From NCBI GenBank assembly GCA_963678375.2, contig OY782831.1, forward strand, positions 1,674,001-1,738,000: a stretch of DNA of 64,000 bases. The letters are read 5' to 3'. The DNA is from JAEKNW01 sp963678375 (lineage in GTDB: Bacteria > Cloacimonadota > Cloacimonadia > Cloacimonadales > JAFGVF01). The translations under genes were made by a program, and so were the position numbers. Shown here one piece after another: positions 41,152 to 50,390 of the stretch. The first letter of the stretch is position 1; each line of letters begins with the position of its first letter. A model generated the notes under the pieces. It ran no database searches and was not told where the DNA came from. It saw nothing but the letters and a program-made list of their open reading frames with translations.

Positions 41152-42501
41152 ATGAAAATTATTAAAATAATATCTGTCTTACTAACCTTGTTATTTATTG
41201 TTGCTTGTTCCTCAAAGAAACCGAAAAATGTTATCATTATGATCTCTGATGGTGCTGGTTATAATCATATCCTTGCTAGTGATTATTATCAGTATGGTAA
41301 GACAGGAAAGCAAGTATATCAAACATTTCCAATAAAACTAGCAATGGCTACATATTCAATAAATGCTGAAGGTTATGATTCAAATTTAGCCTGGACAGAT
41401 AGTCTATATATAGATGGTAAATGGACAGATTCAGCTGCATCTGCGACCGCCCTTTCTACTGGAGTAATGACAAAGAATGGTTATCTTGGTGTTGATGAAA
41501 ATAAGGATGATTTGCTTCATTTTTCAGAGTTTATACATGCAAAAGGTAAGAAAATTGGAACAGTCACTACAGTTGTAGCTTGTCATGGTACACCAGCAGG
41601 TTTTACTATTCATAGTCCATTTAGAAAAAACTATCCTGAGATTTTCCAATCAATGATCTTAGATTCAAAGTTATCAGTAATGTTTGGGGCTGGACTAGAT
41701 GAGTCAATCAATCTTCCAGAACATAAAAAGTATTATTATGTTGGTAATAAAGATTTTTGGAAGCAGGTTGAAGCCGGTAATACAGATTTTGATTTAGATG
41801 GAGATCAGCTAGTAGATAAAACCCTAGCAGATATAGATGGTGATATGGAACCTGACTCATGGAAAGTAATTAGAAATAGAGAGGAATTCCTTAATATAAG
41901 CAAAGAAAATGCTCCAAAAAGACTTTTAGGAATCTTCAATTCAAGAGCAAATGCCCAGTATGACCGCAAAGGCAACAAGCACCTAGCTCCTTTTGAAGTT
42001 CCTTTAAGAGAAAACATTCCAAGTCTGAGTGAAATGTCCTCTGCTGCAATTGATATCTTAGATAATGATAAGGGTTTCTGGTTACTCATTGAAGGTGGAG
42101 CAGTAGATAAAGCTTCTCATGCAAATTGGAAAGGAAGAACAATTGAGGAACAGATAGATTTTAATCTGGCGGTTGAGAGAGTTGTTGAATGGATTGAAAG
42201 CAATAGTTCCTGGGATGAAACTCTTCTAATTATTACTGCTGATCATGAGACTGGTCATATCTCAGGCCAAGCTAATATGTTTAATGAGATAGTTGCTGAT
42301 ATTCAAACTAGTCCAGCTGGAATTATGCCTGAGTTTTACTTCCTTTCATCTGAACATACTAATTCATTAGTTCCATTCTTTGCTAAAGGAGTTGGTGCTG
42401 ATTCATTTATGGAAAGAGCAAACAAACTAGATAAGGTAAGAGGTAAATATCTCCACTCAACAGATGTAGCTAAAAGCTTGTTTGATTTATTTCAAGACTA
42501 A
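41152..42501 (+). CDS. Alkaline phosphatase lipoprotein
   Basis: 449 residues. Lipobox LFIVAC (Cys about 19). The alkaline-phosphatase fold carries metal motif VIIMISDGAGYNH and nucleophile Ser94 in WTDSAASATALSTGVM. C-terminal ligands are GFWLLIEGGAVDKASHAN and IITADHETGHISG, with SSEHTNSLVPFFAKG. It would be attached to the membrane facing the periplasm and hydrolyse phosphate monoesters such as nucleotides. It lies 104 bases after the BMP gene with no terminator between, and a terminator follows its stop. Confidence 0.92.
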   Translation: MKIIKIISVLLTLLFIVACSSKKPKNVIIMISDGAGYNHILASDYYQYGKTGKQVYQTFPIKLAMATYSINAEGYDSNLAWTDSLYIDGKWTDSAASATALSTGVMTKNGYLGVDENKDDLLHFSEFIHAKGKKIGTVTTVVACHGTPAGFTIHSPFRKNYPEIFQSMILDSKLSVMFGAGLDESINLPEHKKYYYVGNKDFWKQVEAGNTDFDLDGDQLVDKTLADIDGDMEPDSWKVIRNREEFLNISKENAPKRLLGIFNSRANAQYDRKGNKHLAPFEVPLRENIPSLSEMSSAAIDILDNDKGFWLLIEGGAVDKASHANWKGRTIEEQIDFNLAVERVVEWIESNSSWDETLLIITADHETGHISGQANMFNEIVADIQTSPAGIMPEFYFLSSEHTNSLVPFFAKGVGADSFMERANKLDKVRGKYLHSTDVAKSLFDLFQD

Positions 42502-42519
42502 TATTTCTAGAGAAATTTA

Positions 42520-42558
42520 TCCCTCTTTCATTGCAAGTAGTAATGAAAGAGGGATTTT
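42520..42558 (+). terminator. Terminator between alkaline phosphatase and glycerol dehydrogenase
   Basis: A perfect 13-bp stem TCCCTCTTTCATT (42520-42532)/AATGAAAGAGGGA (42542-42554) followed by TTTTAG. It separates convergent genes and may serve the minus strand too. Confidence 0.85.
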
Positions 42559-42570
42559 AGTATGTATTAT

Positions 42571-43671
42571 TTATTTTTTTTCTTTCTTTCTTTCAATAGC
42601 AATCTGATTAACTGCTTTTAGAGCATAAAATACTTTTTCAGGAGTTACCTCAAATGCTTCGTTATGAATGGTTTCACCTTCAGCACACGCTCTCTCAGCT
42701 ACTAGAAAAAGTTCCTTATCAGTTACTTGATCAAGACCAATATCAGCTAAGCTTGTTGGTAAACCAATAGACTCACAGAAACTAAAGACTCTATGGATTT
42801 CTTCACTTGACTTATCGGTAAGTATTAAAGAAGTTAATGTTCCTATGGCAACTTTTTCTCCATGAAAATAAGCATGAGTTGGTTCAAGGACTGTTAACCC
42901 ATTGTGAACAGCGTGAGCAGTAGCTAAACCACCACTTTCAAAGCCAAGTCCACTAAGTAATGTATTGGCTTCAATAATGTGCTCAAGAGCAGGAGTGACA
43001 GTTTTTGCATCACAAGCAATTTTTGCATCAAGACCATATTCTAAAAGAGTACTAAAACATAAGTTTGCAAGAGCAAAAGCTGTCATTGATCCATAATTTC
43101 CAGTCATATTACTAGCATAGTTTTTTTTACAACTTTCAGCTTCAAACCAAGTTGCTAAAGCATCACCCATTCCAGCTACTAGAAATCTACTTGGGGCATT
43201 AGCTACTATTTTTGAATCTAGGATTACTAAATCAGGATTCTTAGGTAGGACAAGATATCTTTTGAATTCTCCAGAATTAGTATAAATTACTGAAAGAGCA
43301 CTACATGGTGCATCGGTAGAAGCAAGTGTTGGTACAATAGCAACAGGTACCTTCATAGCATGAGCCACTGCTTTAGCTGTATCCAGAGCCTTACCACCTC
43401 CAATACCAATGATAGCATTTATTTCATCTTTTTTTGCTATTTCTACTAATCTGTCAATCTCTTCGTCTGAACATTCACCTTCGAATTTATTCCAGTTTAC
43501 TGATATTTCTTTATCAACATTAGCTTTAAAGTTGCTTAGTAAAGTATCATAAACAAATGGATCACAAATAGCAAAAGCCTTGGACCCAAATCTTGCTACT
43601 TCAGAACCAAGCATTTTTAATGTGTCTGGTCCTTGAACGTAGCGACCAGGAAAAAGGGTTGTTGTAATCAT
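42571..43671 (-). CDS. gldA: Glycerol dehydrogenase
   Basis: 366 residues, the usual GldA length. N-terminal TTTLFPGRYVQGPDTL, nucleotide-binding IIGIGGGKALDTAKAVAH and VPTLASTDAPCSALSVIYT are typical. Zinc ligands sit in GMGDALATWFEAE, TAHAVHNGL and YFHGEKVA. It oxidises glycerol to dihydroxyacetone with NAD, or runs in reverse as a redox sink. It is related in fold to the alcohol dehydrogenase at 1964-3103. Monocistronic. Confidence 0.93.
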   Translation of the reverse strand: MITTTLFPGRYVQGPDTLKMLGSEVARFGSKAFAICDPFVYDTLLSNFKANVDKEISVNWNKFEGECSDEEIDRLVEIAKKDEINAIIGIGGGKALDTAKAVAHAMKVPVAIVPTLASTDAPCSALSVIYTNSGEFKRYLVLPKNPDLVILDSKIVANAPSRFLVAGMGDALATWFEAESCKKNYASNMTGNYGSMTAFALANLCFSTLLEYGLDAKIACDAKTVTPALEHIIEANTLLSGLGFESGGLATAHAVHNGLTVLEPTHAYFHGEKVAIGTLTSLILTDKSSEEIHRVFSFCESIGLPTSLADIGLDQVTDKELFLVAERACAEGETIHNEAFEVTPEKVFYALKAVNQIAIERKKEKK

Positions 43672-43920
43672 TTTTACTCCTTTATTTTATGGTGTGAAAA
43701 GATTTTGCTGTTAAGTATCAGCTTTATGTAGAATATAATCAAGAATAGGGATATGACAAGGAAAATTGATAATGAAAAAAGCTCTGCTACAAGTGTGAAC
43801 AGCAAAAAAAATTCTGAATATTAATAATATTTTAAAATTCACCAAAAAATTATTTCGATTTGAAGGTAGTAATACTGATCTAGTTTCTTACAAAAGAATC
43901 GAATTATTTTCTTTTTCACT

Positions 43921-43983
43921 TATCCTTTATTGTTGCTGTCCTCATAAACTATTGGAAAATAATGCTGATAGTAACAAGGAAGA
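43921..43983. repeat. Dispersed imperfect palindrome, family A copy 3 (divergent)
   Basis: TATCCTTTATTGTTGCTGTC pairs imperfectly with GCTGATAGTAACAAGGAAGA. Arm sequences resemble those at 1630 and 26151, but the centre is different. The relationship is weaker than between copies 1 and 2. Confidence 0.35.
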
Positions 43984-44057
43984 AGTTATCTAAAGTAGGG
44001 AGATCCTAAAAAAATACATAATATTGCACTCAAAATTTTTACTGCATCTCTAGGCGT

Positions 44058-44090
44058 AAAAAAACTCTTCTGTTGGTCAACAAAAGAGTT
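44058..44090 (-). terminator. Terminator of ffh
   Basis: Stem AACTCTT..GTTG (44063-44075)/CAAC..AAGAGTT (44078-44090). On the minus strand it is followed by seven T (plus-strand A7). Confidence 0.75.
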
Positions 44091-44122
44091 ATAAGTTTAT
44101 TAATAATTATGCTTTATTATAT

Positions 44123-45490
44123 TTAGAACTTTGGCATACCAGGGATGTCAGGCATTCCGCCTTTGCTTCCCATTTTAGCCATTTTTTTCATCATTTTTGG
44201 GTTATTCATTTTCTTTATCATATCTTTCATTTGATTAAACTGTTTGAGTAATTTGTTAACTTCTTGAACAGATCTTCCAGAACCTTCGGCTATTCTTAAG
44301 CGACGGCTTCCATTAATAATTTTTGGTTCTGAGCGTTCTTTTAAGGTCATAGAATAGATAATAGCTTCAATATGAACTAGTTCCTTACCACTCATGTTTA
44401 CGTTGGCCAGAGCTTTTGAATTCATCCCTGGGATCATCTTCAAGAGACCTTCTAAGGGTCCCATCTTTTTAATCTGCTGCAATTGTTTAAGGAAGTCATC
44501 TAGATCAAATTGATTTTTCTTTAATTTTTTAGCAAGTTTCTCTGCTTCTTCTTCATTCATTGTGGTTTCAGCTTTTTCGATAAGGGTAAGAACATCTCCC
44601 ATCCCAAGTATTCTGGAAGCCATCCTATCTGCGTAGAATACTTCTAAGTCACTAGGTCTTTCTCCAATACCCACAAAAGCAATTGGTTTGTCAGTTATAG
44701 CTTTAATAGAAAGAGCAGCACCACCACGTGAATCACCGTCCAATTTGGTTAGAATAACTCCTGAGAAATCTAATCTGTCATGAAATTCTTTAGCAACATT
44801 AACAGCATCTTGACCAGTCATTGCATCAGCTACAAAGAAGATATAGTCAGGTTTGAGAAAGTCTTTTAATCTTTCAACTTCGTCCATCATCTCGGAGTCG
44901 ATATGAAGGCGACCAGCAGTATCGAAAATCACAGCATTGTGGTTTTGTTGATTTGCTATCGCAAGGGCTTCTTTAGCTATTTGCACAACATCTTTGGTTT
45001 CAAGGTTTGAATGTACAGGAACACTAATTTCTTTCCCTAGAACCTCTAACTGATGAATAGCGGCTGGACGATAAACATCACAAGCAACCATTGCAGGAAA
45101 GATGTTTTTTTGTTTACGGAAATGAGTAGCTAATTTAGAACAGGCTGTAGTTTTACCTGAGCCTTGAAGACCAACTAACATGATCTTATTAATTTTATTA
45201 TCGTGAAGCTTAACTTCAAAACCATCTGTGTCCATGAGTTTAGTTAATTCATCATTAACTATTTTCACCACTTGCTGGCCAGGAGTAAGAGATTTCATAA
45301 CCTCTTGTCCTAGACATTGTTCTTCAATATCTTTTACAAATTTTTTTACTATTTTATAGTTAACATCTGCTTCTAAAAGAGCCATTCTAATCTCACGTAA
45401 AGAATCTTTAATATTCTTCTCAGTGAGCTTTCCTTTTCCTTTTAGGTTTTTAAAAACTTTATCTAATCTACTTGATAAGTCGTTGAACAT
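44123..45490 (-). CDS. ffh: Signal recognition particle protein Ffh
   Basis: 455 residues. N domain, then the GTPase G domain with VGLQGSGKTTACSKLA, VACDVYRPAAIHQLEVL, VIFDTAGRLHIDSEMMDEV, ILTKLDGDSRGGAALS and GIGERPSDLEVFYADRM. The C-terminal methionine-rich M domain (MIPGMNSKALANVNMSGKEL, then a GSGRS motif and a MKKMNNPKMMKKMAKMGS tail) binds 4.5S RNA and signal peptides. It follows rpe by 10 bases. No 4.5S RNA gene was recognised in this window. Confidence 0.97.
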   Translation of the reverse strand: MFNDLSSRLDKVFKNLKGKGKLTEKNIKDSLREIRMALLEADVNYKIVKKFVKDIEEQCLGQEVMKSLTPGQQVVKIVNDELTKLMDTDGFEVKLHDNKINKIMLVGLQGSGKTTACSKLATHFRKQKNIFPAMVACDVYRPAAIHQLEVLGKEISVPVHSNLETKDVVQIAKEALAIANQQNHNAVIFDTAGRLHIDSEMMDEVERLKDFLKPDYIFFVADAMTGQDAVNVAKEFHDRLDFSGVILTKLDGDSRGGAALSIKAITDKPIAFVGIGERPSDLEVFYADRMASRILGMGDVLTLIEKAETTMNEEEAEKLAKKLKKNQFDLDDFLKQLQQIKKMGPLEGLLKMIPGMNSKALANVNMSGKELVHIEAIIYSMTLKERSEPKIINGSRRLRIAEGSGRSVQEVNKLLKQFNQMKDMIKKMNNPKMMKKMAKMGSKGGMPDIPGMPKF

Positions 45491-45500
45491 ATATTCTCCA

Positions 45501-46142
45501 TTATTTTAATGAATTAATAGCTGAGGCATAGTCATTAGATTTAAAAATATAAGAACCTGCAACGAAGATATCTGCTCCAGCTTCAATCAATTTAGGAGCA
45601 TTTTTATCATTTACTCCACCATCAATTTCAATTTTGAAAGTCAAGTTATTTTCTTGTCTTATTTTGTTTAATTTTTCGATTTTGTGATAAGTATTTGAGA
45701 TAAATGATTGCCCTCCATAACCAGGGTTAACTGACATTATTAATATAAAATCAATATCACTTAAGACTTCCTCAATCAGTGACAATGAATCTCCAGGGTT
45801 CAAAGCAAGACCAGCCTTAATACCTAACTCTTTAATTTTATAAATTTCTCTATGGAGGTGATGTACTGTAGCAGGATGAAAAGAAATCATTGCAACACGT
45901 AAATTAGCTAAAAATTTGTAATAGTCAGAAGGATTAGTTACCATTAAATGAACATCTAATGGAATAGTGCTAATAGTGTTGATTCTTTCGATAACAGGAT
46001 TACCGAAGGTTAAGTTAGGAACATAATGTCCATCCATAACGTCAATATGAAGTAAATCCGAACCAGCTTTAATAACAGCTGTTAAATCTTGCTTCAAGTT
46101 AGCAAAATCAGCAGATAGTATTGAAGGTGATACTTTAATCAT
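45501..46142 (-). CDS. rpe: Ribulose-phosphate 3-epimerase
   Basis: 213 residues from ATG 46142 (MIKVSPSILSADFANL). An in-frame GTG at 46154 is possible but would add MRKK and extend the overlap with the upstream gene. TIM-barrel motifs: HIDVMDGHYVPNLTFG, DVHLMVTNP, MSVNPGYGGQSF and IEIDGGVNDKNAP, with the metal-binding His and Asp residues intact. It interconverts ribulose-5-P and xylulose-5-P, supplying pentose phosphate for prs and dxs-linked metabolism. Confidence 0.95.
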   Translation of the reverse strand: MIKVSPSILSADFANLKQDLTAVIKAGSDLLHIDVMDGHYVPNLTFGNPVIERINTISTIPLDVHLMVTNPSDYYKFLANLRVAMISFHPATVHHLHREIYKIKELGIKAGLALNPGDSLSLIEEVLSDIDFILIMSVNPGYGGQSFISNTYHKIEKLNKIRQENNLTFKIEIDGGVNDKNAPKLIEAGADIFVAGSYIFKSNDYASAINSLK

Positions 46143-46482
46143 TTTTTTTCTCACTTAATAAAAAGACAAGGTTATTTATTTTTGAATTAACATCTCGGGC
46201 AATAACCTTATTTAATTTTTTAATTATCGTAGTCTTCATCAGGACAAACTCTTGTAGCCAAACACTTGAGTCTACCCCAACATAGAGGGTGTTATTTTGA
46301 TATTTTATAAGAGAAGAATGCTCTGCCATAAAGGAACCGACAACAGTCTTCCATGACAGAGCAATAACTATCAAATCGTGATATCTATCACCACCAATAT
46401 TGAATAAAACTGATGAGATAGAAGATTTTATATTTTTCAATATTATGCACTTTTTTTCAAGGCTAACGAGAAGCCAGCCCAT
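46135..46482 (-). CDS. DUF721/DciA-like protein
   Basis: Up to 115 residues. The core IALSWKTVVGSFMAEHSSLIKYQNNTLYVGVDSSVWLQEF fits DciA (DUF721), the ancestral loader of replicative helicase DnaB; the W-x-x-x-VG and the LYV-x-V-x-SS-x-W-x-x-E stretches are the family core. The start is uncertain. ATG 46482 lies within the preceding gene without a ribosome site, while TTG 46440 sits two bases after that gene's stop and gives 101 residues. It overlaps rpe by eight bases. The replication genes ssb and dciA thus share this cluster. Confidence 0.7.
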   Translation of the reverse strand: MGWLLVSLEKKCIILKNIKSSISSVLFNIGGDRYHDLIVIALSWKTVVGSFMAEHSSLIKYQNNTLYVGVDSSVWLQEFVLMKTTIIKKLNKVIARDVNSKINNLVFLLSEKKND

Positions 46483-46829
46483 GATAAAAGAGAAACAGAA
46501 ACCAGTGTTAAATATGCGGTTCCCAATGCATTAGAGCCATTATCGAATGGCATCATCAACATTGCAGGTACAAAAGCAATAACAATTATCATTAAATAAC
46601 CTAACACTTTGAAGTTAGTAGTCTTTTTAATGTTTATTAAATAATAAGCTACTAAACCAGCTAATACTACAACGATAGTAACTAAAGTTATCAGTAAAAG
46701 GCCAGTGAATGTATGTTCGTTACTCATCAAATTTCTAAAATGAAAATTTGCTCGTACATAAGAAGGTATAAAGATACCTATTATCACTAATAAATATCCC
46801 ACCACTTTGAGAACCATCTTATTAACCAT
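46443..46829 (-). CDS. Small four-helix membrane protein, unknown
   Basis: 128 residues, about four transmembrane helices (residues 5-25, 40-62, 72-92 and 103-123). No family is recognised. GGAG lies upstream of ATG 46829. It sits between rplI and the DciA-like gene in a tightly packed run, and its end overlaps the longest reading of the latter. Function cannot be inferred. Confidence 0.7.
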   Translation of the reverse strand: MVNKMVLKVVGYLLVIIGIFIPSYVRANFHFRNLMSNEHTFTGLLLITLVTIVVVLAGLVAYYLINIKKTTNFKVLGYLMIIVIAFVPAMLMMPFDNGSNALGTAYLTLVSVSLLSWAGFSLALKKSA

Positions 46830-46838
46830 GGAAAACTC

Positions 46839-47288
46839 CTATATCTCTTCTTTAACTACTGAAACAACAACAGTAGCAGTTAAATCTGATCCAAAGCTAA
46901 TTTCAACTTCTGAATCACCAATCTCTTTGATATGTTTTTCGATATGAACGTTGTTTCTGTTTATTTCAACACCTTTTTCTTTAATAGCTTCTACAATATC
47001 AAATTCTGATACTGAACCATAAAGACTACCGTTTTCATCAGCTTTTCTATTGAAAGTTAGAGTCATATTGCTAAGTTGTGATAATTTAGCTTTGTTTTCT
47101 TCTAACTTAATATTTCTAACTTTTTCAGCATCAGCTTTGATTGCTTCAATTTTCTTTAAAGCATCTTTAGTAGCCATTACTGCAAAATTTTGTGGTAAAA
47201 GATAGTTTCTTCCATAACCGTTCTTAACTGTAACTACATCACCGGCCATACCTAAATCTTTTACATCTTTAATTAATATTAATTTCAT
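46839..47288 (-). CDS. rplI: Ribosomal protein bL9
   Basis: 149 residues. N-terminal MKLILIKDVKDLGMAGDVVTVKNGYGRNYLLP is the L9 signature, followed by the long connecting helix and a C-terminal domain with ENGSLYGSVSEFDIVEAI. It overlaps the DUF2232-like gene by four bases (ATGA). Confidence 0.97.
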   Translation of the reverse strand: MKLILIKDVKDLGMAGDVVTVKNGYGRNYLLPQNFAVMATKDALKKIEAIKADAEKVRNIKLEENKAKLSQLSNMTLTFNRKADENGSLYGSVSEFDIVEAIKEKGVEINRNNVHIEKHIKEIGDSEVEISFGSDLTATVVVSVVKEEI

Positions 47289-48121
47289 TTTTTTACTCCA
47301 TTTTTTAAGTTAAACCAAATATCAATTAATCCCACAATACAACTAACAAGTATAAATATGTGAAAATTAAGTAATATTATAATATAAGTTAATATTCTTA
47401 ATAAAGTATTATTAAATGTTGAACCTAAGAGCCAAAGCCAGACAATTGGAAAGCCCTGAATAGCAAGTAATAAGACAAATGTAATGGTAATAGGTAATCC
47501 AATAAAACGAGTCTGTTGAAATATTGCTAAAGCAAATCCCATCATCATTACATAAATCAAACTATCAGGAAGTTTATAGGCTATTGTATGAAATTTCATA
47601 AGAACATTTTTTCTTGTGAAAATCATACCTGTAACCAGGGCAAATATCATTGGGATTATCCAGAAAAGTTCAATATTATTAAAGTATGAATCAATCATTT
47701 TCAAATATTCACTCTCTAAGTTTTGATAATTCTCAAATAATGCTCTGTTAGCATCTAATTGACTAATAATTAACTCTTTTGATTTTAAAAGATTATCAGC
47801 AAAGAGATACTTTCGCAGAAAGCCATAGCATAGTTGGAAAAGAGCATAGAAAGAAAACGCATTTCTAAATCCGTTTCTAATGTATATATGAACAAAAAAA
47901 TATGTTGCTAATCCTATTCCTATGAGAACATCAGCAAGTTTTAACATGTCCATCTGCATTGTAAAAGCAGATACTATAGCTACTATTCCAAATATTGCAA
48001 ATCCGATATTTACATCTTTGGCTTTTTTTCTTAGTAAATCACATATATTAACTGTCCAAAAGATCAATCCCCAAAAAGGGGAAATTATTGAGACTAAACT
48101 TGATACTACAGCTAGTAACAC
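47285..48121 (-). CDS. DUF2232/YybS-like membrane protein
   Basis: 278 residues, strongly hydrophobic with about seven to eight membrane helices. The genomic position between rpsR and rplI is where Firmicutes and relatives carry yybS (DUF2232). The sequence fits that family in length and topology, although I see no sharp motif. The role is unknown; it may be a membrane component associated with ribosome or cell-wall genes. It starts four bases after the rpsR stop. Confidence 0.65.
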   Translation of the reverse strand: MLLAVVSSLVSIISPFWGLIFWTVNICDLLRKKAKDVNIGFAIFGIVAIVSAFTMQMDMLKLADVLIGIGLATYFFVHIYIRNGFRNAFSFYALFQLCYGFLRKYLFADNLLKSKELIISQLDANRALFENYQNLESEYLKMIDSYFNNIELFWIIPMIFALVTGMIFTRKNVLMKFHTIAYKLPDSLIYVMMMGFALAIFQQTRFIGLPITITFVLLLAIQGFPIVWLWLLGSTFNNTLLRILTYIIILLNFHIFILVSCIVGLIDIWFNLKNGVKK

Positions 48122-48124
48122 TTT

Positions 48125-48358
48125 TTAGTCAGCGATGTATGGCAATAGAGCCATGTGACGAGCTTTTTTAATTTCGTTTGAAAGTTTTCTTTGATGTTTA
48201 GCACAAGTTCCAGTTAATCTAGCAGGTTCAATTTTTCCTACTTCAGAAATGAACTGTTTAATAACATCAGTATTTTTATAATTTATTTCCAAGTCTTGAT
48301 TCTTGCAAAATCTGCAGAATTTTTTCTTACCATATTTTCTTTTTTTATCGTAAAGCAT
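48125..48358 (-). CDS. rpsR: Ribosomal protein bS18
   Basis: 77 residues. KKKFCRFCKNQDLEINYKNTD and RLTGTCAKHQRKLSNEIKKARHMALLPY are standard bS18. The Cys residues of the zinc-type C+ form are present (CRFCKN and CAKH). Lies between ssb and the YybS-like gene. Confidence 0.97.
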   Translation of the reverse strand: MLYDKKRKYGKKKFCRFCKNQDLEINYKNTDVIKQFISEVGKIEPARLTGTCAKHQRKLSNEIKKARHMALLPYIAD

Positions 48359-48372
48359 GTTTTCTCCTTTAA

Positions 48373-48858
48373 TTAAAACGGTACGTCATCGTTCACAAAA
48401 TCTGGCTCAGGACGATTTGTCTGTTGAGGTTTTTGATTATTGCTTTGATTATTTTGATTATAGTTATTATCCTGACTGTAATTATTGTCATCATAACTAT
48501 TTCCGTCCGTTTTATTTGATTCTAAACTCTGAATTTTATTAACGTAAATATCAGTAATTCTTCTGTTCTGTCCATCTTGTGTTGTATAAGAATGCTGTTG
48601 TAAGCGACCCTCAACAATAACAGGACTTCCTTTTCTTAAAGTATTATTAAGTCTTTCAGCTTGGGCACCCCAGATGTTTATATCCATAAACACTGCTCGG
48701 TCTACCCATTGATTAGCTTGTTTATCCCAATACCCATCATCTATTGCAATATTACAGCGTAAAACTGCAGAACCGCTAGGTGTATATCTTAATTCACCAT
48801 CTCTGGTTAATCTACCTGAGACTGTTAGCAGATTTAGTCTTGGAAATTTCAAATCCAT
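48373..48858 (-). CDS. ssb: Single-stranded DNA-binding protein
   Basis: 161 residues. The OB fold has LNLLTVSGRLTRDGELRYTP, VFMDINIWGAQAERLNNTL and KGSPVIVEGRLQQHSYTTQDG. An Asn/Gln-rich linker ends in the acidic tip PDFVNDDVPF, which recruits partner proteins. It is in the conserved rpsF-ssb-rpsR order. Confidence 0.96.
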   Translation of the reverse strand: MDLKFPRLNLLTVSGRLTRDGELRYTPSGSAVLRCNIAIDDGYWDKQANQWVDRAVFMDINIWGAQAERLNNTLRKGSPVIVEGRLQQHSYTTQDGQNRRITDIYVNKIQSLESNKTDGNSYDDNNYSQDNNYNQNNQSNNQKPQQTNRPEPDFVNDDVPF

Positions 48859-48866
48859 AATAACCT

Positions 48867-49154
48867 CTAATCTAATACAAGAAGGTTATGTCTGATTACA
48901 TTTTCATCAATTCGATAATTATCTTCTAATACTTTTACTTTATCGGCATCCATTGTGAAATAGTAGATATAGTAATATCCTTCAGTAGCTTTGTTGATAG
49001 GGTAAGCAAGAACTCTTTTTCCCATATCATCAGCTTTAACAATTTCACCACCATTACTAGTGATTATGTTTGAATATTTTGCAATAATCTCTTTAATCAC
49101 ATCTGGTGCAAGTTTAGCATCAAGAATAATCATACTCTCGTAATTTCTAACCAT
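48867..49154 (-). CDS. rpsF: Ribosomal protein bS6
   Basis: 95 residues. NYESMIILDAKLAPDVIKEII, MGKRVLAYPINKATEGYYYIYYF and DENVIRHNLLVLD are classical bS6. It starts the rpsF-ssb-rpsR-rplI cluster, 16 bases after pth. Confidence 0.96.
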   Translation of the reverse strand: MVRNYESMIILDAKLAPDVIKEIIAKYSNIITSNGGEIVKADDMGKRVLAYPINKATEGYYYIYYFTMDADKVKVLEDNYRIDENVIRHNLLVLD

Positions 49155-49170
49155 TTATTCCTCCCTATGG

Positions 49171-49746
49171 TCAGTTGATCCCGATTTTCTCGGAATAGGT
49201 AACGTAATTTGCACTATTGTAGTTTAATAATTCTTCAATACCATGAGAAATATAGGTATTAATTAATTCTACCATGTACTCATTTAGTTGGTTGATTTGT
49301 TGCATCTCCTGCTTGTCAAATTTATCAAGCACGAAGTCTCTCACATCTTTCGAATCAGGTCGGCCAATACCAATTCTGATTCTTCCATATTCATCACTAT
49401 TAAGGACAGTTCTGATGGATTTTAAACCATTGTGTCCCCCTGTTCCTCCCTTACCACGAATTCTAATTTTCGCAAATGGTAAGTCTAAATCATCAACAAT
49501 AACTAAAATTTCATCAATATTGCTAAATTTAGTCATTGCACTCTGAACAGCAATACCACTTAAATTCATATAGGTGGTAGGTTTAATAAGTATAGCATCA
49601 GAATATTTCGTGAAGTAATAATTCTTAGTTTTTGTAAAACTCAGATTATACTTTTTAGCAAAGTAATCTACTGCAATAAATCCGATATTATGGCGGGTTC
49701 GAGAATAAGAATTCCCAATATTACCTAATCCCACAATTAATTTCAT
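49171..49746 (-). CDS. pth: Peptidyl-tRNA hydrolase
   Basis: 191 residues. MKLIVGLGNIGNSYSRTRHNIGFIAVD includes the catalytic His and the Asn of the GNPG-type loop. PTTYMNLSG, VDDLDLPFAKIRIRGKGGTGGHNGLKSI and GIGRPDSKDV are all present. It recycles peptidyl-tRNA. It begins two bases after rplY, as in many genomes. Confidence 0.97.
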   Translation of the reverse strand: MKLIVGLGNIGNSYSRTRHNIGFIAVDYFAKKYNLSFTKTKNYYFTKYSDAILIKPTTYMNLSGIAVQSAMTKFSNIDEILVIVDDLDLPFAKIRIRGKGGTGGHNGLKSIRTVLNSDEYGRIRIGIGRPDSKDVRDFVLDKFDKQEMQQINQLNEYMVELINTYISHGIEELLNYNSANYVTYSEKIGIN

Positions 49747-49748
49747 TT

Positions 49749-50366
49749 TTATTCAGCAGCTTCCTCTTCTACAGCAGCTGTAGTTTCTTCTTGACCTTCT
49801 TCCGTTTCCTCAGTTACTTTACTCTTATCGTGAACAACGATAATTGTAATGTCATCAGACTCTTTGATTTTTACATTAGGGATTTCAATATCCTTAACAT
49901 GTAATGAATCTCCGATTTCTAATCCTGAGATATCAACCTGAACATCTTCAGGAATGTCTTTAGGTAAACAAGCAATACTAAGGTTTCTGATGATGATATC
50001 TACAATACCACCCATCTTAGCACCAGCAGGTTCGCCAACATATTTGATAGGAAGAGATAAAGAAACTTCATGGCCTGGATTGAGTAGTAAGAAGTCAACA
50101 TGCATAATGTCACGTCTTACTGGGTGAATTTGCTTATCTTTAAGAATGCAACGATGTTCTTTGCCATCAATTACAACGTTAAAAACAGCTAATTCGCCAA
50201 TACTCTTTTTGTAGGCTTTCATAAAGTCAGGAGCGTTAAATTGGATTGGTAAACCCTCTTCTCCTTGACCATACATAATACCAGGAATATTGAATCCCTT
50301 TCTTAAGTCTTTACGGTCTGACTTCTTGCCTAGTGTTCTTTTTCCAGCTTCGATTTTGATAACCAT
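49749..50366 (-). CDS. rplY: Ribosomal protein bL25 (Ctc/TL5 form)
   Basis: 205 residues. The N-terminal L25 domain (about 1-95) has KKSDRKDLRKGFNIPGIMYG and HPVRRDIMHVDFLLL. The C-terminal TL5-type beta domain contains GAKMGGIVDIIIRNL and a Glu-rich tail. It binds 5S rRNA. Part of the prs-rplY-pth order. Confidence 0.94.
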   Translation of the reverse strand: MVIKIEAGKRTLGKKSDRKDLRKGFNIPGIMYGQGEEGLPIQFNAPDFMKAYKKSIGELAVFNVVIDGKEHRCILKDKQIHPVRRDIMHVDFLLLNPGHEVSLSLPIKYVGEPAGAKMGGIVDIIIRNLSIACLPKDIPEDVQVDISGLEIGDSLHVKDIEIPNVKIKESDDITIIVVHDKSKVTEETEEGQEETTAAVEEEAAE

Positions 50367-50390
50367 TGTTCCTCCACATTCGTTTCTGTT

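Larger units (their letters stand above)
43672..44122. other. Non-coding gap between ffh and gldA
   Basis: About 450 bases with no coding frame. It contains a divergent family A palindrome (43921-43983) and the ffh terminator (44058-44090). The rest shows nothing I can name. Confidence 0.5.

Noticed and set aside
44123..45490. 4.5S RNA or other small RNA gene next to ffh
   Set aside because: The gaps around ffh show only a terminator and a palindrome, with no GGAAGG-type SRP hairpin.
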